Source: JALYJG01 sp033763555 (GTDB lineage: Bacteria > Pseudomonadota > Alphaproteobacteria > UBA9219). From it: a DNA stretch of 64,000 nucleotides. Made by a program: the position numbers and the translations under genes. The DNA is taken from positions 15,859 to 79,858 of the forward strand of contig JANRKK010000045.1 in the NCBI GenBank assembly GCA_033763555.1. The letters are read 5' to 3'. This document shows positions 31,722 through 39,792 of the stretch, piece after piece. Numbering within the stretch: the first letter of the stretch is position 1; the number at the start of each line of letters is the position of its first letter. The notes under the pieces are model-generated. The model did not search any database. It was not told the origin of the DNA and saw only the letters and a list, made by a program, of their open reading frames with translations.

Positions 31722-32692
31722 CATCACCATCCAAAAATTTCAGTGCCTTGCTGTTCGCAAGCTTGGTGCTGGTCTCCTGCACCTTTATTCACCATCAACA
31801 GCCCAGCCTTCCGGCACGTGCCAGCCTTACGCCGGGCGAAACGGTTACCGTCGGTAAAAACCAGAATGTCTATGCCGTCGCACGCCAGCATAATGTGTCC
31901 ATGCGCGACCTGATCGTTCTGAATGATTTGAAGGCGCCTTTTACATTGAAAGAAGGCCAGCAATTGACGCTGCCCTATGGCGCACGTTCCGAAACACCCT
32001 ATAACGCGCCTTACAGCACTGCATCTTCGTCATCGCCTTCCCTGCCGCCACCGCCCATGAATTCCGGGTCTGCGCGTTCGATGGATGTGGAAGCTGTTCC
32101 CCTGCCGCCGATCGAAACATCGCCACCGCAGCCTGTTCATTCGCCATCTAACATCCGAAGCGGCGCCGTCAGCAGCGCGCCTGTAACAGCTGCGCCCGTT
32201 GAAAGCTTGAATGCGCCTGCTACACCACCCCGGCCTGTTGCGACCACAGCCGAACCATCGCGGGCCGAGCAGATCGCATCAGAAAGATCGCCGGACGCCG
32301 AAAGCCACCCTTCCGCCATTACCATGAAATGGCCTGTGCAAGGCCCCATCCTGTCCAGCTTTGGGCCGAAGGGTCAGGGGCTGAACAATGATGGCATCAA
32401 TATCGGTGCACCCAAGGGCGCACCTGTGGTCGCGGCTGCCAGTGGCATTGTCGCCTATGCTGGAAATGAAATGAAGGGCTTCGGTAATCTTGTCCTTATC
32501 CGGCACCATGGTGGATGGGTAACGGCCTATGCGCATCTCGACCGCGCCCTCGTGACAAAAGATGTTGTCGTCGCACAAGGTGATATGATTGGTACGGTTG
32601 GCAAAACGGGCGACGCCGCTTCACCGCAACTGCATTTTGAAACGCGCTATAACGGTAAACCTGTCGACCCGAAGGGCATAATTAAGGAATAA
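31718..32692 (+). CDS. NlpD-like LysM/M23 lipoprotein
   Basis: Predicted outer- or inner-membrane lipoprotein acting on or near septal peptidoglycan. A lipobox LVSC lies at the end of the signal sequence (Cys near residue 21). A LysM domain follows (NVYAVARQHNVSMRDLIVLN), then a long Pro/Ser-rich linker (about residues 90-200) and an M23 domain. In the M23 part the first zinc ligands are replaced: the usual HxGxDx reads NDGINIG, while AYAHL and QLHFETRY remain. E. coli NlpD and EnvC have similarly degenerate sites and work as amidase activators, which is the likely role here. It is coupled to serS and convergent with trpC (11-bp overlap). Confidence 0.88.
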   Translation: MTSPSKNFSALLFASLVLVSCTFIHHQQPSLPARASLTPGETVTVGKNQNVYAVARQHNVSMRDLIVLNDLKAPFTLKEGQQLTLPYGARSETPYNAPYSTASSSSPSLPPPPMNSGSARSMDVEAVPLPPIETSPPQPVHSPSNIRSGAVSSAPVTAAPVESLNAPATPPRPVATTAEPSRAEQIASERSPDAESHPSAITMKWPVQGPILSSFGPKGQGLNNDGINIGAPKGAPVVAAASGIVAYAGNEMKGFGNLVLIRHHGGWVTAYAHLDRALVTKDVVVAQGDMIGTVGKTGDAASPQLHFETRYNGKPVDPKGIIKE

Positions 32693-33473
32693 GCAGGCTG
32701 CGTGTCGCAGCCTCGACATCCGGTTGTTTCAGCAAGGATTCTCCAACCAAAAATGCGTGCACATTTACTGCCTGCATGCGCGCAATGTCTTCGAACGTGC
32801 TGATACCGCTTTCGCTCACGACAAGGCGGCCCTTTGGCACAAGTGGAGCCAGCTCCTCTGTCGTCTTAAGGCTGACCTTCAAGGTTTTGAGATTACGATT
32901 ATTGATACCAATCAGCCCGGATGGAAGTTTTAAGGCCCGATCGAGTTCTTTCTTATTATGCACTTCAATTAAGACTTCCATCCCGTAGTCCACGGCAGCT
33001 TTATGCAGTTCCGCTGCTTTTTTATCGTCCAATGCCGCCATAATCAGCAGGATACAATCCGCGCCAATCACCCGCGCTTCGGCCACTTGCCAGACATCCA
33101 ACATAAAATCCTTACGCAAAGCGGGTAGCTTGCAATTCGCCCGCGCTTCCGCCAGATCGCTGTTACGTCCTTGAAAATAAGGCTCATCAGTCAGAACCGA
33201 CAGGCACGCTGCCCCTGCTTTTTCATAAGTCTGCGCCAGCTCTTTGGGCGAGAATTCCGACCGTATTACGCCCGCTGACGGCGATGCTTTCTTGATTTCA
33301 GCAATCAGCCCGATGCTGCCCTTATCAATTTTCGTTTGCAAAGTTTCGGCAAACTTGCGCGGCGGCGCATTGGCGCGCGCTTTTTTGTCCACAATCTCAA
33401 AAGGACGCTCCTTGGATAACTGAGCCACATGCGTGCGCTTGTCAGCGCAGATTTTTTCCAGAATATCGGTCAT
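32682..33473 (-). CDS. trpC: Indole-3-glycerol phosphate synthase
   Basis: Fourth step of tryptophan synthesis, a TIM-barrel enzyme, 263 residues. LIAEIKKASPSAGVI carries the catalytic lysine (SPS motif), followed by LSVLTDEPYFQGRNSDL, ALRKDFMLDVWQVAEAR, VLIEVHNKKELDRAL, IGINNRNLKTLKV and VVSESGISTFEDI, all standard. Other trp genes are not adjacent. Its start codon directly abuts the stop of the pip gene (TAAATG), so the two are probably co-translated. Confidence 0.96.
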   Translation of the reverse strand: MTDILEKICADKRTHVAQLSKERPFEIVDKKARANAPPRKFAETLQTKIDKGSIGLIAEIKKASPSAGVIRSEFSPKELAQTYEKAGAACLSVLTDEPYFQGRNSDLAEARANCKLPALRKDFMLDVWQVAEARVIGADCILLIMAALDDKKAAELHKAAVDYGMEVLIEVHNKKELDRALKLPSGLIGINNRNLKTLKVSLKTTEELAPLVPKGRLVVSESGISTFEDIARMQAVNVHAFLVGESLLKQPDVEAATRSLLIP

Positions 33474-34460
33474 TTATCCCTTGAGTATCTTGAATTTCTC
33501 GGTTGCTTCGATCAACGCTGCACGAATACCTGGCTCCAGCGCCGAATGCCCGGCATCAGGAATAATACGGTACTCGGCCTGCGGCCAGCACTGCCTTAAT
33601 TCTTCCATCGCCAGAATAGGACAAATAACGTCATAGCGTCCATGCACGACAAAACCGGGAATACGATGCAGCTTGTCAGCATGGCGCAGCAGCTGATCGT
33701 CTGGCGTAAACAGGTTGTTCTTGAAGTAATGCGCTTCGATCCGCGCAAGGCCGATGCGGTGCTGATCATCATTAATGACCACAGAACCTTCTGGACCAGG
33801 GCACAGAGTTGAACATGTGCTTTCATAACCCGCCCAGGCACGAATGGCCTCCATGCGGCGTTGTTCATCCGGCCCGTCAAATATCTTGATATAGGCAGAA
33901 AGCAAATCATGCCGCTCCTCCGCGGGGATAACATTGGCGAATTTTGCCCAGGCTTCGGGAAAAATATTGCGGATACCGTACAGGAACCAATCGATCTCCC
34001 GCTTCTGCAAAAGGCAGATGCCTCGCAGAATGAGGCCAAGGCAGCGCTCGGGGTGCGTCTGGGCATAGCTTAACGCCAGCGTGCTGCCCCACGAACCGCC
34101 AAACACATGCCAGCGCTCAACGCCGCGATGCTGGCGCAGAGTCTCAATATCCTGAACCAGAAGTTCGGTTGTATTGAGCCGGGTTTCACCGAGCGGGCGG
34201 GAGCGCCCGGCCCCACGCTGATCAAAAATGATGATGCGCCAATCGTCGGGATTGAAGAAACGGCGATGCGTCGGCGTAGCCCCCGCACCCGGTCCGCCAT
34301 GCAAAAAAACCACCGGAACACCCTTGGGATTGCCGCATTCTTCCCAATAAAGATTATGCAGATCATCGACCTGCAACATGCCTTTGGCATGCGGCTCAAT
34401 CGGCGGAAAGAAATCGCGGAGGCCGGAAGACGGCGCAGATGCAGGAGTGTGAGGCGACAC
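33474..34460 (-). CDS. pip: Proline iminopeptidase (S33 family)
   Basis: Alpha/beta hydrolase that removes N-terminal proline from peptides, 328 residues. VVFLHGGPGAGATPTHRRFF is the HGGPG oxyanion motif, followed by IIFDQRGAGRSRP. The nucleophile elbow is FGGSWGSTLALSYA. Asp is in GRYDVICP and the catalytic His in PDAGHSALEPG. GTG 34460 with AGGA eight bases upstream gives the usual N-terminal length; a longer frame to 34520 is less likely. It shares a transcript with trpC and is divergent from the TagD-like gene. Confidence 0.92.
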   Translation of the reverse strand: MSPHTPASAPSSGLRDFFPPIEPHAKGMLQVDDLHNLYWEECGNPKGVPVVFLHGGPGAGATPTHRRFFNPDDWRIIIFDQRGAGRSRPLGETRLNTTELLVQDIETLRQHRGVERWHVFGGSWGSTLALSYAQTHPERCLGLILRGICLLQKREIDWFLYGIRNIFPEAWAKFANVIPAEERHDLLSAYIKIFDGPDEQRRMEAIRAWAGYESTCSTLCPGPEGSVVINDDQHRIGLARIEAHYFKNNLFTPDDQLLRHADKLHRIPGFVVHGRYDVICPILAMEELRQCWPQAEYRIIPDAGHSALEPGIRAALIEATEKFKILKG

Positions 34461-34578
34461 GGAAATTCCTGTTCGGATAGTGTTGCCAGAGGTTATAGCC
34501 CATAGACCGTCGAATGCCAAAAACCCCTCGTACCTTTACCAGGGCTGTCGTAAGCTGGGATTCCCACCGGAGATTCCC

Positions 34579-34980
34579 GTGAAAACCGTTATCACCTTTG
34601 GAACCTATGATCTGTTCCATATCGGCCATGTGCGTATCCTGACCCGCGCGCGCGCCTATGGCGACAGGCTGGTGGTTGGCGTTTCAACCGATACTCTCAA
34701 TATCTCCAAGAAGAATTACAAGCCTGTCTTCGCCCAGGAACATCGGTTGGAGATCGTCAAGGCCCTGTCCTGTGTCGATGACGCTTTCTATGAAGAAAGC
34801 CTTGAGCTAAAGGGCGAATATATCAAGAAACACAAAGCCGATATTCTGGTCATGGGTGATGACTGGAAAGGGCGGTTCGACGAATTTAAATCGCTGTGCG
34901 AAGTCGTCTATCTTCCGCGTACAGAGGGCATCTCGACAACGCAGGTCAAGGAAGATGTTATCCAGAAAGCCCTGCGCTAG
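34579..34980 (+). CDS. Glycerol-3-phosphate cytidylyltransferase-like protein (TagD family)
   Basis: Small nucleotidyltransferase of 133 residues that would make CDP-glycerol or a related CDP-alcohol. VITFGTYDLFHIGHVRIL contains the HxGH motif (HIGH). VVGVSTDTLNISKKN and the late RTEGISTT, the RTxGISTT signature, identify the TagD/GCT group. GTG 34579 with GGAG upstream is preferred because the longer frame adds 33 non-conserved residues. In Gram-negative bacteria such genes serve capsule or exopolysaccharide glycerol-phosphate decoration, but no partner transferase is adjacent. It is convergent with xerD (4-bp overlap). Confidence 0.88.
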   Translation: MKTVITFGTYDLFHIGHVRILTRARAYGDRLVVGVSTDTLNISKKNYKPVFAQEHRLEIVKALSCVDDAFYEESLELKGEYIKKHKADILVMGDDWKGRFDEFKSLCEVVYLPRTEGISTTQVKEDVIQKALR

Positions 34981-35948
34981 GATTTTGTCGATCTGATTTT
35001 CTCGCGCCCCAGCGGATGATGCTGCACCACCGTTTTGGCCAGACGATCCGAAGCGACATGCGTGTAGATCTGCGTCGTGGCAATATCGGCATGGCCAAGC
35101 ATCGTCTGCACACTGCGCAAGTCCGCGCCATGCTCAATCAGGTGTGTGGCAAAAGCATGCCGCAGCACATGCGGACTGAGACGCGAGGGGTCGAGCCCGG
35201 CCTGAAGCCCGGTTGCCTTCACAAGCTGGAAGAAACGCTGCCGCGTCAAGTGCGTTGAGCCGTCGCGTGAAGGAAAGAGAAAAACCGACTTTTTCTTTTC
35301 ACCGAGAGCTTCTTTGCGGAAAGGCAGCCAGGCTTTCAGTGCCTTCACAGCGGGTTCGCCCAGCGGCACGACACGTTCCTTGCCGCCTTTGCCTTTCACC
35401 TGCACAAGATTGCGGTCAAACTGCACAGACGAAAGCGGCAGACCAACAAGTTCTGTCACCCGTAGGCCAGAGGCATAGAGCAGCTCCAGCATCGCTTTCA
35501 GCCGCACGCCCTCGCTACCGCGCTGGCGTGCGACGGTGCTCAGAAGCTTGCCAACATCTTCTTCGCTCAGATATTTCGGCAGAGATCGACCCAGTTTCGG
35601 CGCGTCGATACTGCGGCTTGGATCATCCTTGCGGTGATGTTCAGATAACAAAAAGCGAAAAAACTGCCGCAGCGCCGATAAACGTCGAGCTTGCGTACGC
35701 GGTGCGTTCTGCCCCACGGCCTGAAGATAGGCACGAATATCATCCTCATTGGCCTCGGCCAGATCGGTTTTCTTTTTTACCAGAAACAGCGCTACATCCG
35801 TCAGATCGCGTCTGTATGCCAGCCGCGTGTTCGCCGAAGCGTTACGTTCGGCCAGCAGCATATCAAGAAAGGATTCGAGCAGCGTCGAGGTGCGCCAACC
35901 GATGCCCTTATTGTCTTCGATATGTTTCTGTTTTGGCATTGCCGTCAA
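34977..35948 (-). CDS. xerD: Tyrosine recombinase XerD
   Basis: Site-specific recombinase that, with XerC, resolves chromosome dimers at dif. The N-terminal SAM-like domain (FLDMLLAERNASANTRLAYR) is followed by a complete catalytic set: ASGLRVTELV (Arg), KGKGGKERVVPLG (Lys), HVLRHAFATHLI (His and Arg) and LGHADIATTQIYTHV (His and the nucleophile Tyr). The 323-residue length and chromosomal setting, with no adjacent attachment site or phage genes, favour the housekeeping enzyme. ATG 35940 is an alternative start. Confidence 0.93.
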   Translation of the reverse strand: MTAMPKQKHIEDNKGIGWRTSTLLESFLDMLLAERNASANTRLAYRRDLTDVALFLVKKKTDLAEANEDDIRAYLQAVGQNAPRTQARRLSALRQFFRFLLSEHHRKDDPSRSIDAPKLGRSLPKYLSEEDVGKLLSTVARQRGSEGVRLKAMLELLYASGLRVTELVGLPLSSVQFDRNLVQVKGKGGKERVVPLGEPAVKALKAWLPFRKEALGEKKKSVFLFPSRDGSTHLTRQRFFQLVKATGLQAGLDPSRLSPHVLRHAFATHLIEHGADLRSVQTMLGHADIATTQIYTHVASDRLAKTVVQHHPLGREKIRSTKS

Positions 35949-35966
35949 ACTCCCGGCCGAGGCGCA

Positions 35967-37838
35967 TTACGGCTTCGGTGCAGACAGCAAAAGAGCAGTC
36001 GCCATTTCACGCGCCAATGATGCGGCATCGGCTGTCAATCCTGCCGCGCGTAGGCCACGAATAACGGCAAGAACCGCTGTAAAAGGCTTGTCAGTCATGT
36101 TTTCTGCTACTAGCAGGCCAAATAAAACCGTTTCGCCACGCCGCCCGGCTGCACTGGCGGCACGGAGCCTTTCAACCAGCAAAGCAGGCGGAGCCATGCG
36201 CTTTTCGGCAGCCGCAACCTCCATCACCTTTGCCCATTCGCTGTCCTGCACGACAAACCCGGCAGCATCCAGCAACAGAAGAATATTCCCTGCTCTTTCA
36301 CGCTGAGCGCGATCGTCTGATTTAGCGTCCGCGATCTTTACGGCTTCATCAAGCCATTTGGTAAGATTTTGATTATAAGCGCTGTCCGATTCCAACCCCA
36401 CCAGGACAGTCAAGGGCCAGAATCTTTCCAGCTCCACCGCAAGGGCAGGCATTCCGGCCGATGCCTGCCGGGCCAGCTTCAGCCATTCCAGGGCTGCCTC
36501 TGGCTTACCTGCCACCATGTAAAGAAGACCAAGAGAAGCCGAGGAGGTATTATGGGTTGCATTTGGCGGAAGCGTTCCCAGCATATCTACCAGAACCTGC
36601 CCTTGCGTGCCGTTCAATCCGGATGGAGGCGTGCTGCGCATAAATTTCAGGGCTAAATCGATTTTCTTCGCCTCGACGGTTTCCGACAGAGCTGCCTGGT
36701 AAAGCAGCGCATGCAGACGCCCGCCTGTTTCCGAGCTGCTGGCTGCATTGGCAAGGATTTCAGGCGTAAAACTGATGGAAGCGTAAACAGCTTCAAGCTC
36801 TGCTGCCGTTATCAAGCCGCCGGATGCCGCTTTCTCGGCAAGCTCCAGCCGCCGATTATCATCCTTGGCTTTTAAACGAAGAAGCGGCGGAATGAGAGAG
36901 GCTTCGGGACGGGCGTAGATTTCTGCCGGAACAGGCAAATCGGCCTGCTGCAATAATGCCAAAATAAGCGCGTTCAACGGCGTCAAACGACGCGGCAGCT
37001 GCTTCGTGCCCGTCAAAAGAGTTTTTTCTACCAGCGAGAAATAGGCTTCGTCCTTCACGCCCTGCGCGCGCAGCAGATCAATCGTCAGCTGCGCGGCCTT
37101 GGTATCTTTCGCTTTCAACTGGCAAATCAGAAGCAATTTCTGCCATTCAGCGCTGGTGTGGTCCTTGATAATATCGGGCAGTTTGGCGCAGACATTATCG
37201 CTTTCGCTGCTCGTTAGAGCGGCTTCGGCGGCCCGGCGCAAAGTGATTTCGTCGATATGCTCCGGCTTGGCTAGCTGCACAAGCTTCCAGGCGCTAACAG
37301 CATCGCCCAGCATGACCAGTTTTTCCACGCGCATGGCCGTTAGATGTTGTGCGGTACCCACGACACCGACGGGCACGCCTGCTGTTGTCAGAAGAAAACG
37401 GCGCGCCAAATTATTCAAGGCAGGTGACGAAGTTGGAAGATTCAAGTGAGGCAGAAGCCGGGTAACGACCTCGCGCGAGGTTCCCTTCCACAAGGAAGCG
37501 CCAAGGCCGCCTTCATTATTACCGTAGAGTCCTATAGATTCCGGGTCGATATCGCCAAGCATTCCGGATTCAACGGGTTTACCGACAATCTCGCTGACTG
37601 CAGGTTTTGTGATAGGTGCGGGTGGTGGAGCTTGAGAAATGGCAGGCGCTGTGGCTGAAGGGGCTACCACCGTTGCTGGCGGCAAAGCTGAAGGTTCTTT
37701 CGTCGTTATGGCTTCCGCAGGTCGCGGCAGAAAACTGGCGTCTCGCCCGTCATCGATAGAATTCTGGGCATGAATGGGGGACGCAACAAGCGCCAGAAAC
37801 CCTGCAAGGGCAAAAAGACTAACGCGGGATTTGAGCAT
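35967..37838 (-). CDS. Large secreted protein of unknown function
   Basis: A 623-residue protein not recognised. ATG 37838 begins a signal peptide (MLKSRVSLFALAGFLALVAS, cleavage near AQNS). A Pro/Ala-rich stretch (about residues 45-100) follows, and the remainder is strongly alpha-helical with repeated Ala/Leu helices such as AWKLVQLAKPEHIDEITLRR and GGLITAAELEAVYASISF, suggesting a TPR- or HEAT-like solenoid in the periplasm. It follows the 48-residue membrane protein gene with a 20-bp overlap and lies 18 bp upstream of xerD. In related genomes a similar long helical protein often sits beside aroK, but no role is known. Confidence 0.75.
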   Translation of the reverse strand: MLKSRVSLFALAGFLALVASPIHAQNSIDDGRDASFLPRPAEAITTKEPSALPPATVVAPSATAPAISQAPPPAPITKPAVSEIVGKPVESGMLGDIDPESIGLYGNNEGGLGASLWKGTSREVVTRLLPHLNLPTSSPALNNLARRFLLTTAGVPVGVVGTAQHLTAMRVEKLVMLGDAVSAWKLVQLAKPEHIDEITLRRAAEAALTSSESDNVCAKLPDIIKDHTSAEWQKLLLICQLKAKDTKAAQLTIDLLRAQGVKDEAYFSLVEKTLLTGTKQLPRRLTPLNALILALLQQADLPVPAEIYARPEASLIPPLLRLKAKDDNRRLELAEKAASGGLITAAELEAVYASISFTPEILANAASSSETGGRLHALLYQAALSETVEAKKIDLALKFMRSTPPSGLNGTQGQVLVDMLGTLPPNATHNTSSASLGLLYMVAGKPEAALEWLKLARQASAGMPALAVELERFWPLTVLVGLESDSAYNQNLTKWLDEAVKIADAKSDDRAQRERAGNILLLLDAAGFVVQDSEWAKVMEVAAAEKRMAPPALLVERLRAASAAGRRGETVLFGLLVAENMTDKPFTAVLAVIRGLRAAGLTADAASLAREMATALLLSAPKP

Positions 37839-37965
37839 CGGGTATCGCCTGTTCCATTTTCTGCTGTTGCGGCGGCATCGTGGCATTTCCCAGCCACAGG
37901 AAAAATCCAGCCAGTCCGAGCACCAGGATCGTCAAAACAAGACCGAGAATGCGATTATTCTTCAC
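37819..37965 (-). CDS. Small single-pass membrane protein (48 aa)
   Basis: A short gene starting at GTG 37965 with AAGGGG seven bases upstream. The 48-residue product has a basic N-terminus (KNNRI), one membrane helix (LGLVLTILVLGLAGFFLWLG) and a polar tail rich in Pro, Gln and Met. The 3' end overlaps the following large secreted protein by 20 bp, a spacing typical of translational coupling. It is divergent from aroK, 68 bp away. Evidence is the ribosome site, the clean helix and the overlap. Function unknown; it may help membrane targeting of its partner. Confidence 0.65.
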   Translation of the reverse strand: MKNNRILGLVLTILVLGLAGFFLWLGNATMPPQQQKMEQAIPDAQIPR

Positions 37966-38033
37966 TTCTACACCCCTTTTCTTGCATCCCGGCAACCGCC
38001 TGTGGGATAGTCGTGGAAACAGCTTTATTATGG

Positions 38034-38597
38034 ATGAACATGCCGGAAGTTTCCAGCTTTGTCCCGGACCGCACGATTGTCCTTGTCGGAATGATGGGCG
38101 CAGGCAAAAGCAGCGTCGGCCGCAAGCTGGCCTCTCGGCTGTCCTTGCCCTTCTTTGATTCGGATGTCGAGATCGAGACTGCGGCACGCATGAGCATCCC
38201 TCAATTCTTCGAGCATTACGGCGAAGCTGAATTCCGGAAGGGGGAACGGCGGGTTATTGCCCGACTGTTAGACGGGCCATTGCATGTTCTGTCCGCCGGG
38301 GGTGGTTCCTTCATGGATACAGAAACCCGCTCTCTTATACGCAGCCGCGCCCTGTCCATCTGGCTAAAGGCCGACTTGGATACATTGGTTGAGCGAGCGA
38401 CACGCCGGGACAACCGCCCGTTGCTGAAAGGCGGCGATCCGCGGGAAAAAATGATGGAGCTTATGGTAAAACGGGAATCTCTTTATGCTGAGGCGGACGT
38501 TACCGTTCCCAGCGACAACCGCCCGGTTGACGAAACCCTGGAACGCATCCTGAAAGCTTTAAGCGCCTATGCCGAAAAGGCCAAGGCGGCATCATGA
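38034..38597 (+). CDS. aroK: Shikimate kinase
   Basis: Phosphorylates shikimate in the chorismate pathway. The P-loop is VLVGMMGAGKSSVGRKLA; LPFFDSDVEIE contains the shikimate-binding Asp, YGEAEFRKGERRVI follows, and VLSAGGGSFMD is the GGG motif. RATRRDNRPLLK is the lid region. ATG 38034 gives 187 residues; ATG 38040 is equally possible and there is no strong ribosome site. aroB starts 7 bp after its stop. Confidence 0.95.
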   Translation: MNMPEVSSFVPDRTIVLVGMMGAGKSSVGRKLASRLSLPFFDSDVEIETAARMSIPQFFEHYGEAEFRKGERRVIARLLDGPLHVLSAGGGSFMDTETRSLIRSRALSIWLKADLDTLVERATRRDNRPLLKGGDPREKMMELMVKRESLYAEADVTVPSDNRPVDETLERILKALSAYAEKAKAAS

Positions 38598-38604
38598 GGC
38601 CCGA

Positions 38605-39774
38605 ATGAATCCACCTCCCTCCAAACGATCGGCTTCGTCCGCGCCCCATCCTTACGCGCAAGGCAAAATCGTCACGATTGATTTGTCGGGAGCGGATAAC
38701 AGGCCGTCCTATGACATTGTGATCGGCGAAAACATCCTGTCCGAAGCAGGTACGCTCATAAACGTCCGGCTTGGCGCAAAACGCTGCATGGTCATTACAG
38801 ATTCCAATGTCGGGCCGCTTTACCTGGCGCGGCTGGAAGCCGTTCTTGGCGCTGCCGGGCATACGGTTCTTCCGTCGCTGACTTTACCCTCAGGCGAGGG
38901 CAGCAAGGATTATGCCACGCTTGAATCTGTTCTTGAGCATATGACGAACAAAGGTATTGACCGCAAAAGCCTGGTGATCGCTTTAGGTGGCGGCGTAATA
39001 GGCGATATTGCCGGGCTCGCGGCATCGCTGGCTCTACGCGGTATTGATGTGGTGCAAATGCCAACAACCCTACTGGCTCAGGTGGATAGTTCCGTCGGCG
39101 GCAAAACAGGCATCAACACCGCACATGGCAAAAATACTGTCGGTACATTCTATCAGCCGCGCCTGGTGATCGCCGATGTTGCCCTGCTGGACTCCCTGCC
39201 TCGGCGCGAGTTGCTGGCAGGTTATGCCGAGATCGTTAAATACGGCCTTATCCGCGATGAGGCGTTTTTCCGCTGGTGCCAATCGCACGCAGGAAAATTG
39301 CTGAGTGGTGACCGCGAAGCACAGATCTATGCCGTGAACGCCAGCTGCAAACATAAAGCCGACATTGTCGCCGCCGATGAACGCGAGGCAGGTGAACGCG
39401 CTTTATTAAATTTTGGCCATAGTTTTGGTCATGCTCTGGAGGCCGTAACAGGCTACAGCAACAGCCTGCTGCATGGCGAAGCCGTGGCGATCGGCATGGT
39501 GATGGCTTTCCGACTGTCGGCACAGTTGGGCCTGTGCTCGCATGATCAGGCTTACGAAGTCCGCGATCACCTGGCCAAAATGGGGCTTCCAGTTTCTCCC
39601 AAGCCTTATACGCAGGATGTCGACAAGCTGATGGCGCTGATGAAACAGGACAAGAAGGCGCATGACGGCAAAATGACGCTTATCCTCGCACGCGGCTTCG
39701 GTCAAACCTTCATCAGCCACAACACCAACGAAAATGATGTGCGGGATGTGTGGTACGCCTTCATGCAGGAATAA
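38605..39774 (+). CDS. aroB: 3-dehydroquinate synthase
   Basis: NAD-dependent cyclisation of DAHP in the shikimate pathway, 389 residues. SYDIVIGENIL, LPSGEGSKDYATLE, ALGGGVIGDIAGLAAS, PTTLLAQVDSSVGGKTGIN (the classic signature), GYAEIVKYGLI and the metal-binding ALLNFGHSFGHALE and LLHGEAVAIGM histidines are all there. ATG 38605 is chosen over a frame reaching back into aroK. Pair aroK-aroB is standard. Confidence 0.96.
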   Translation: MNPPPSKRSASSAPHPYAQGKIVTIDLSGADNRPSYDIVIGENILSEAGTLINVRLGAKRCMVITDSNVGPLYLARLEAVLGAAGHTVLPSLTLPSGEGSKDYATLESVLEHMTNKGIDRKSLVIALGGGVIGDIAGLAASLALRGIDVVQMPTTLLAQVDSSVGGKTGINTAHGKNTVGTFYQPRLVIADVALLDSLPRRELLAGYAEIVKYGLIRDEAFFRWCQSHAGKLLSGDREAQIYAVNASCKHKADIVAADEREAGERALLNFGHSFGHALEAVTGYSNSLLHGEAVAIGMVMAFRLSAQLGLCSHDQAYEVRDHLAKMGLPVSPKPYTQDVDKLMALMKQDKKAHDGKMTLILARGFGQTFISHNTNENDVRDVWYAFMQE

Positions 39775-39792
39775 ACGGGCACCAGGCTTTCC

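Noticed and set aside
34977..35948. Tyrosine recombinase as the integrase of a mobile element
   Set aside because: Its full XerD character, housekeeping neighbours and absence of attachment repeats or phage genes point to the chromosome-dimer resolvase.
35213..36064. 283-codon plus-strand frame opposite xerD
   Set aside because: Arg/Ser/Pro-rich shadow; xerD has the full catalytic tetrad on the other strand.
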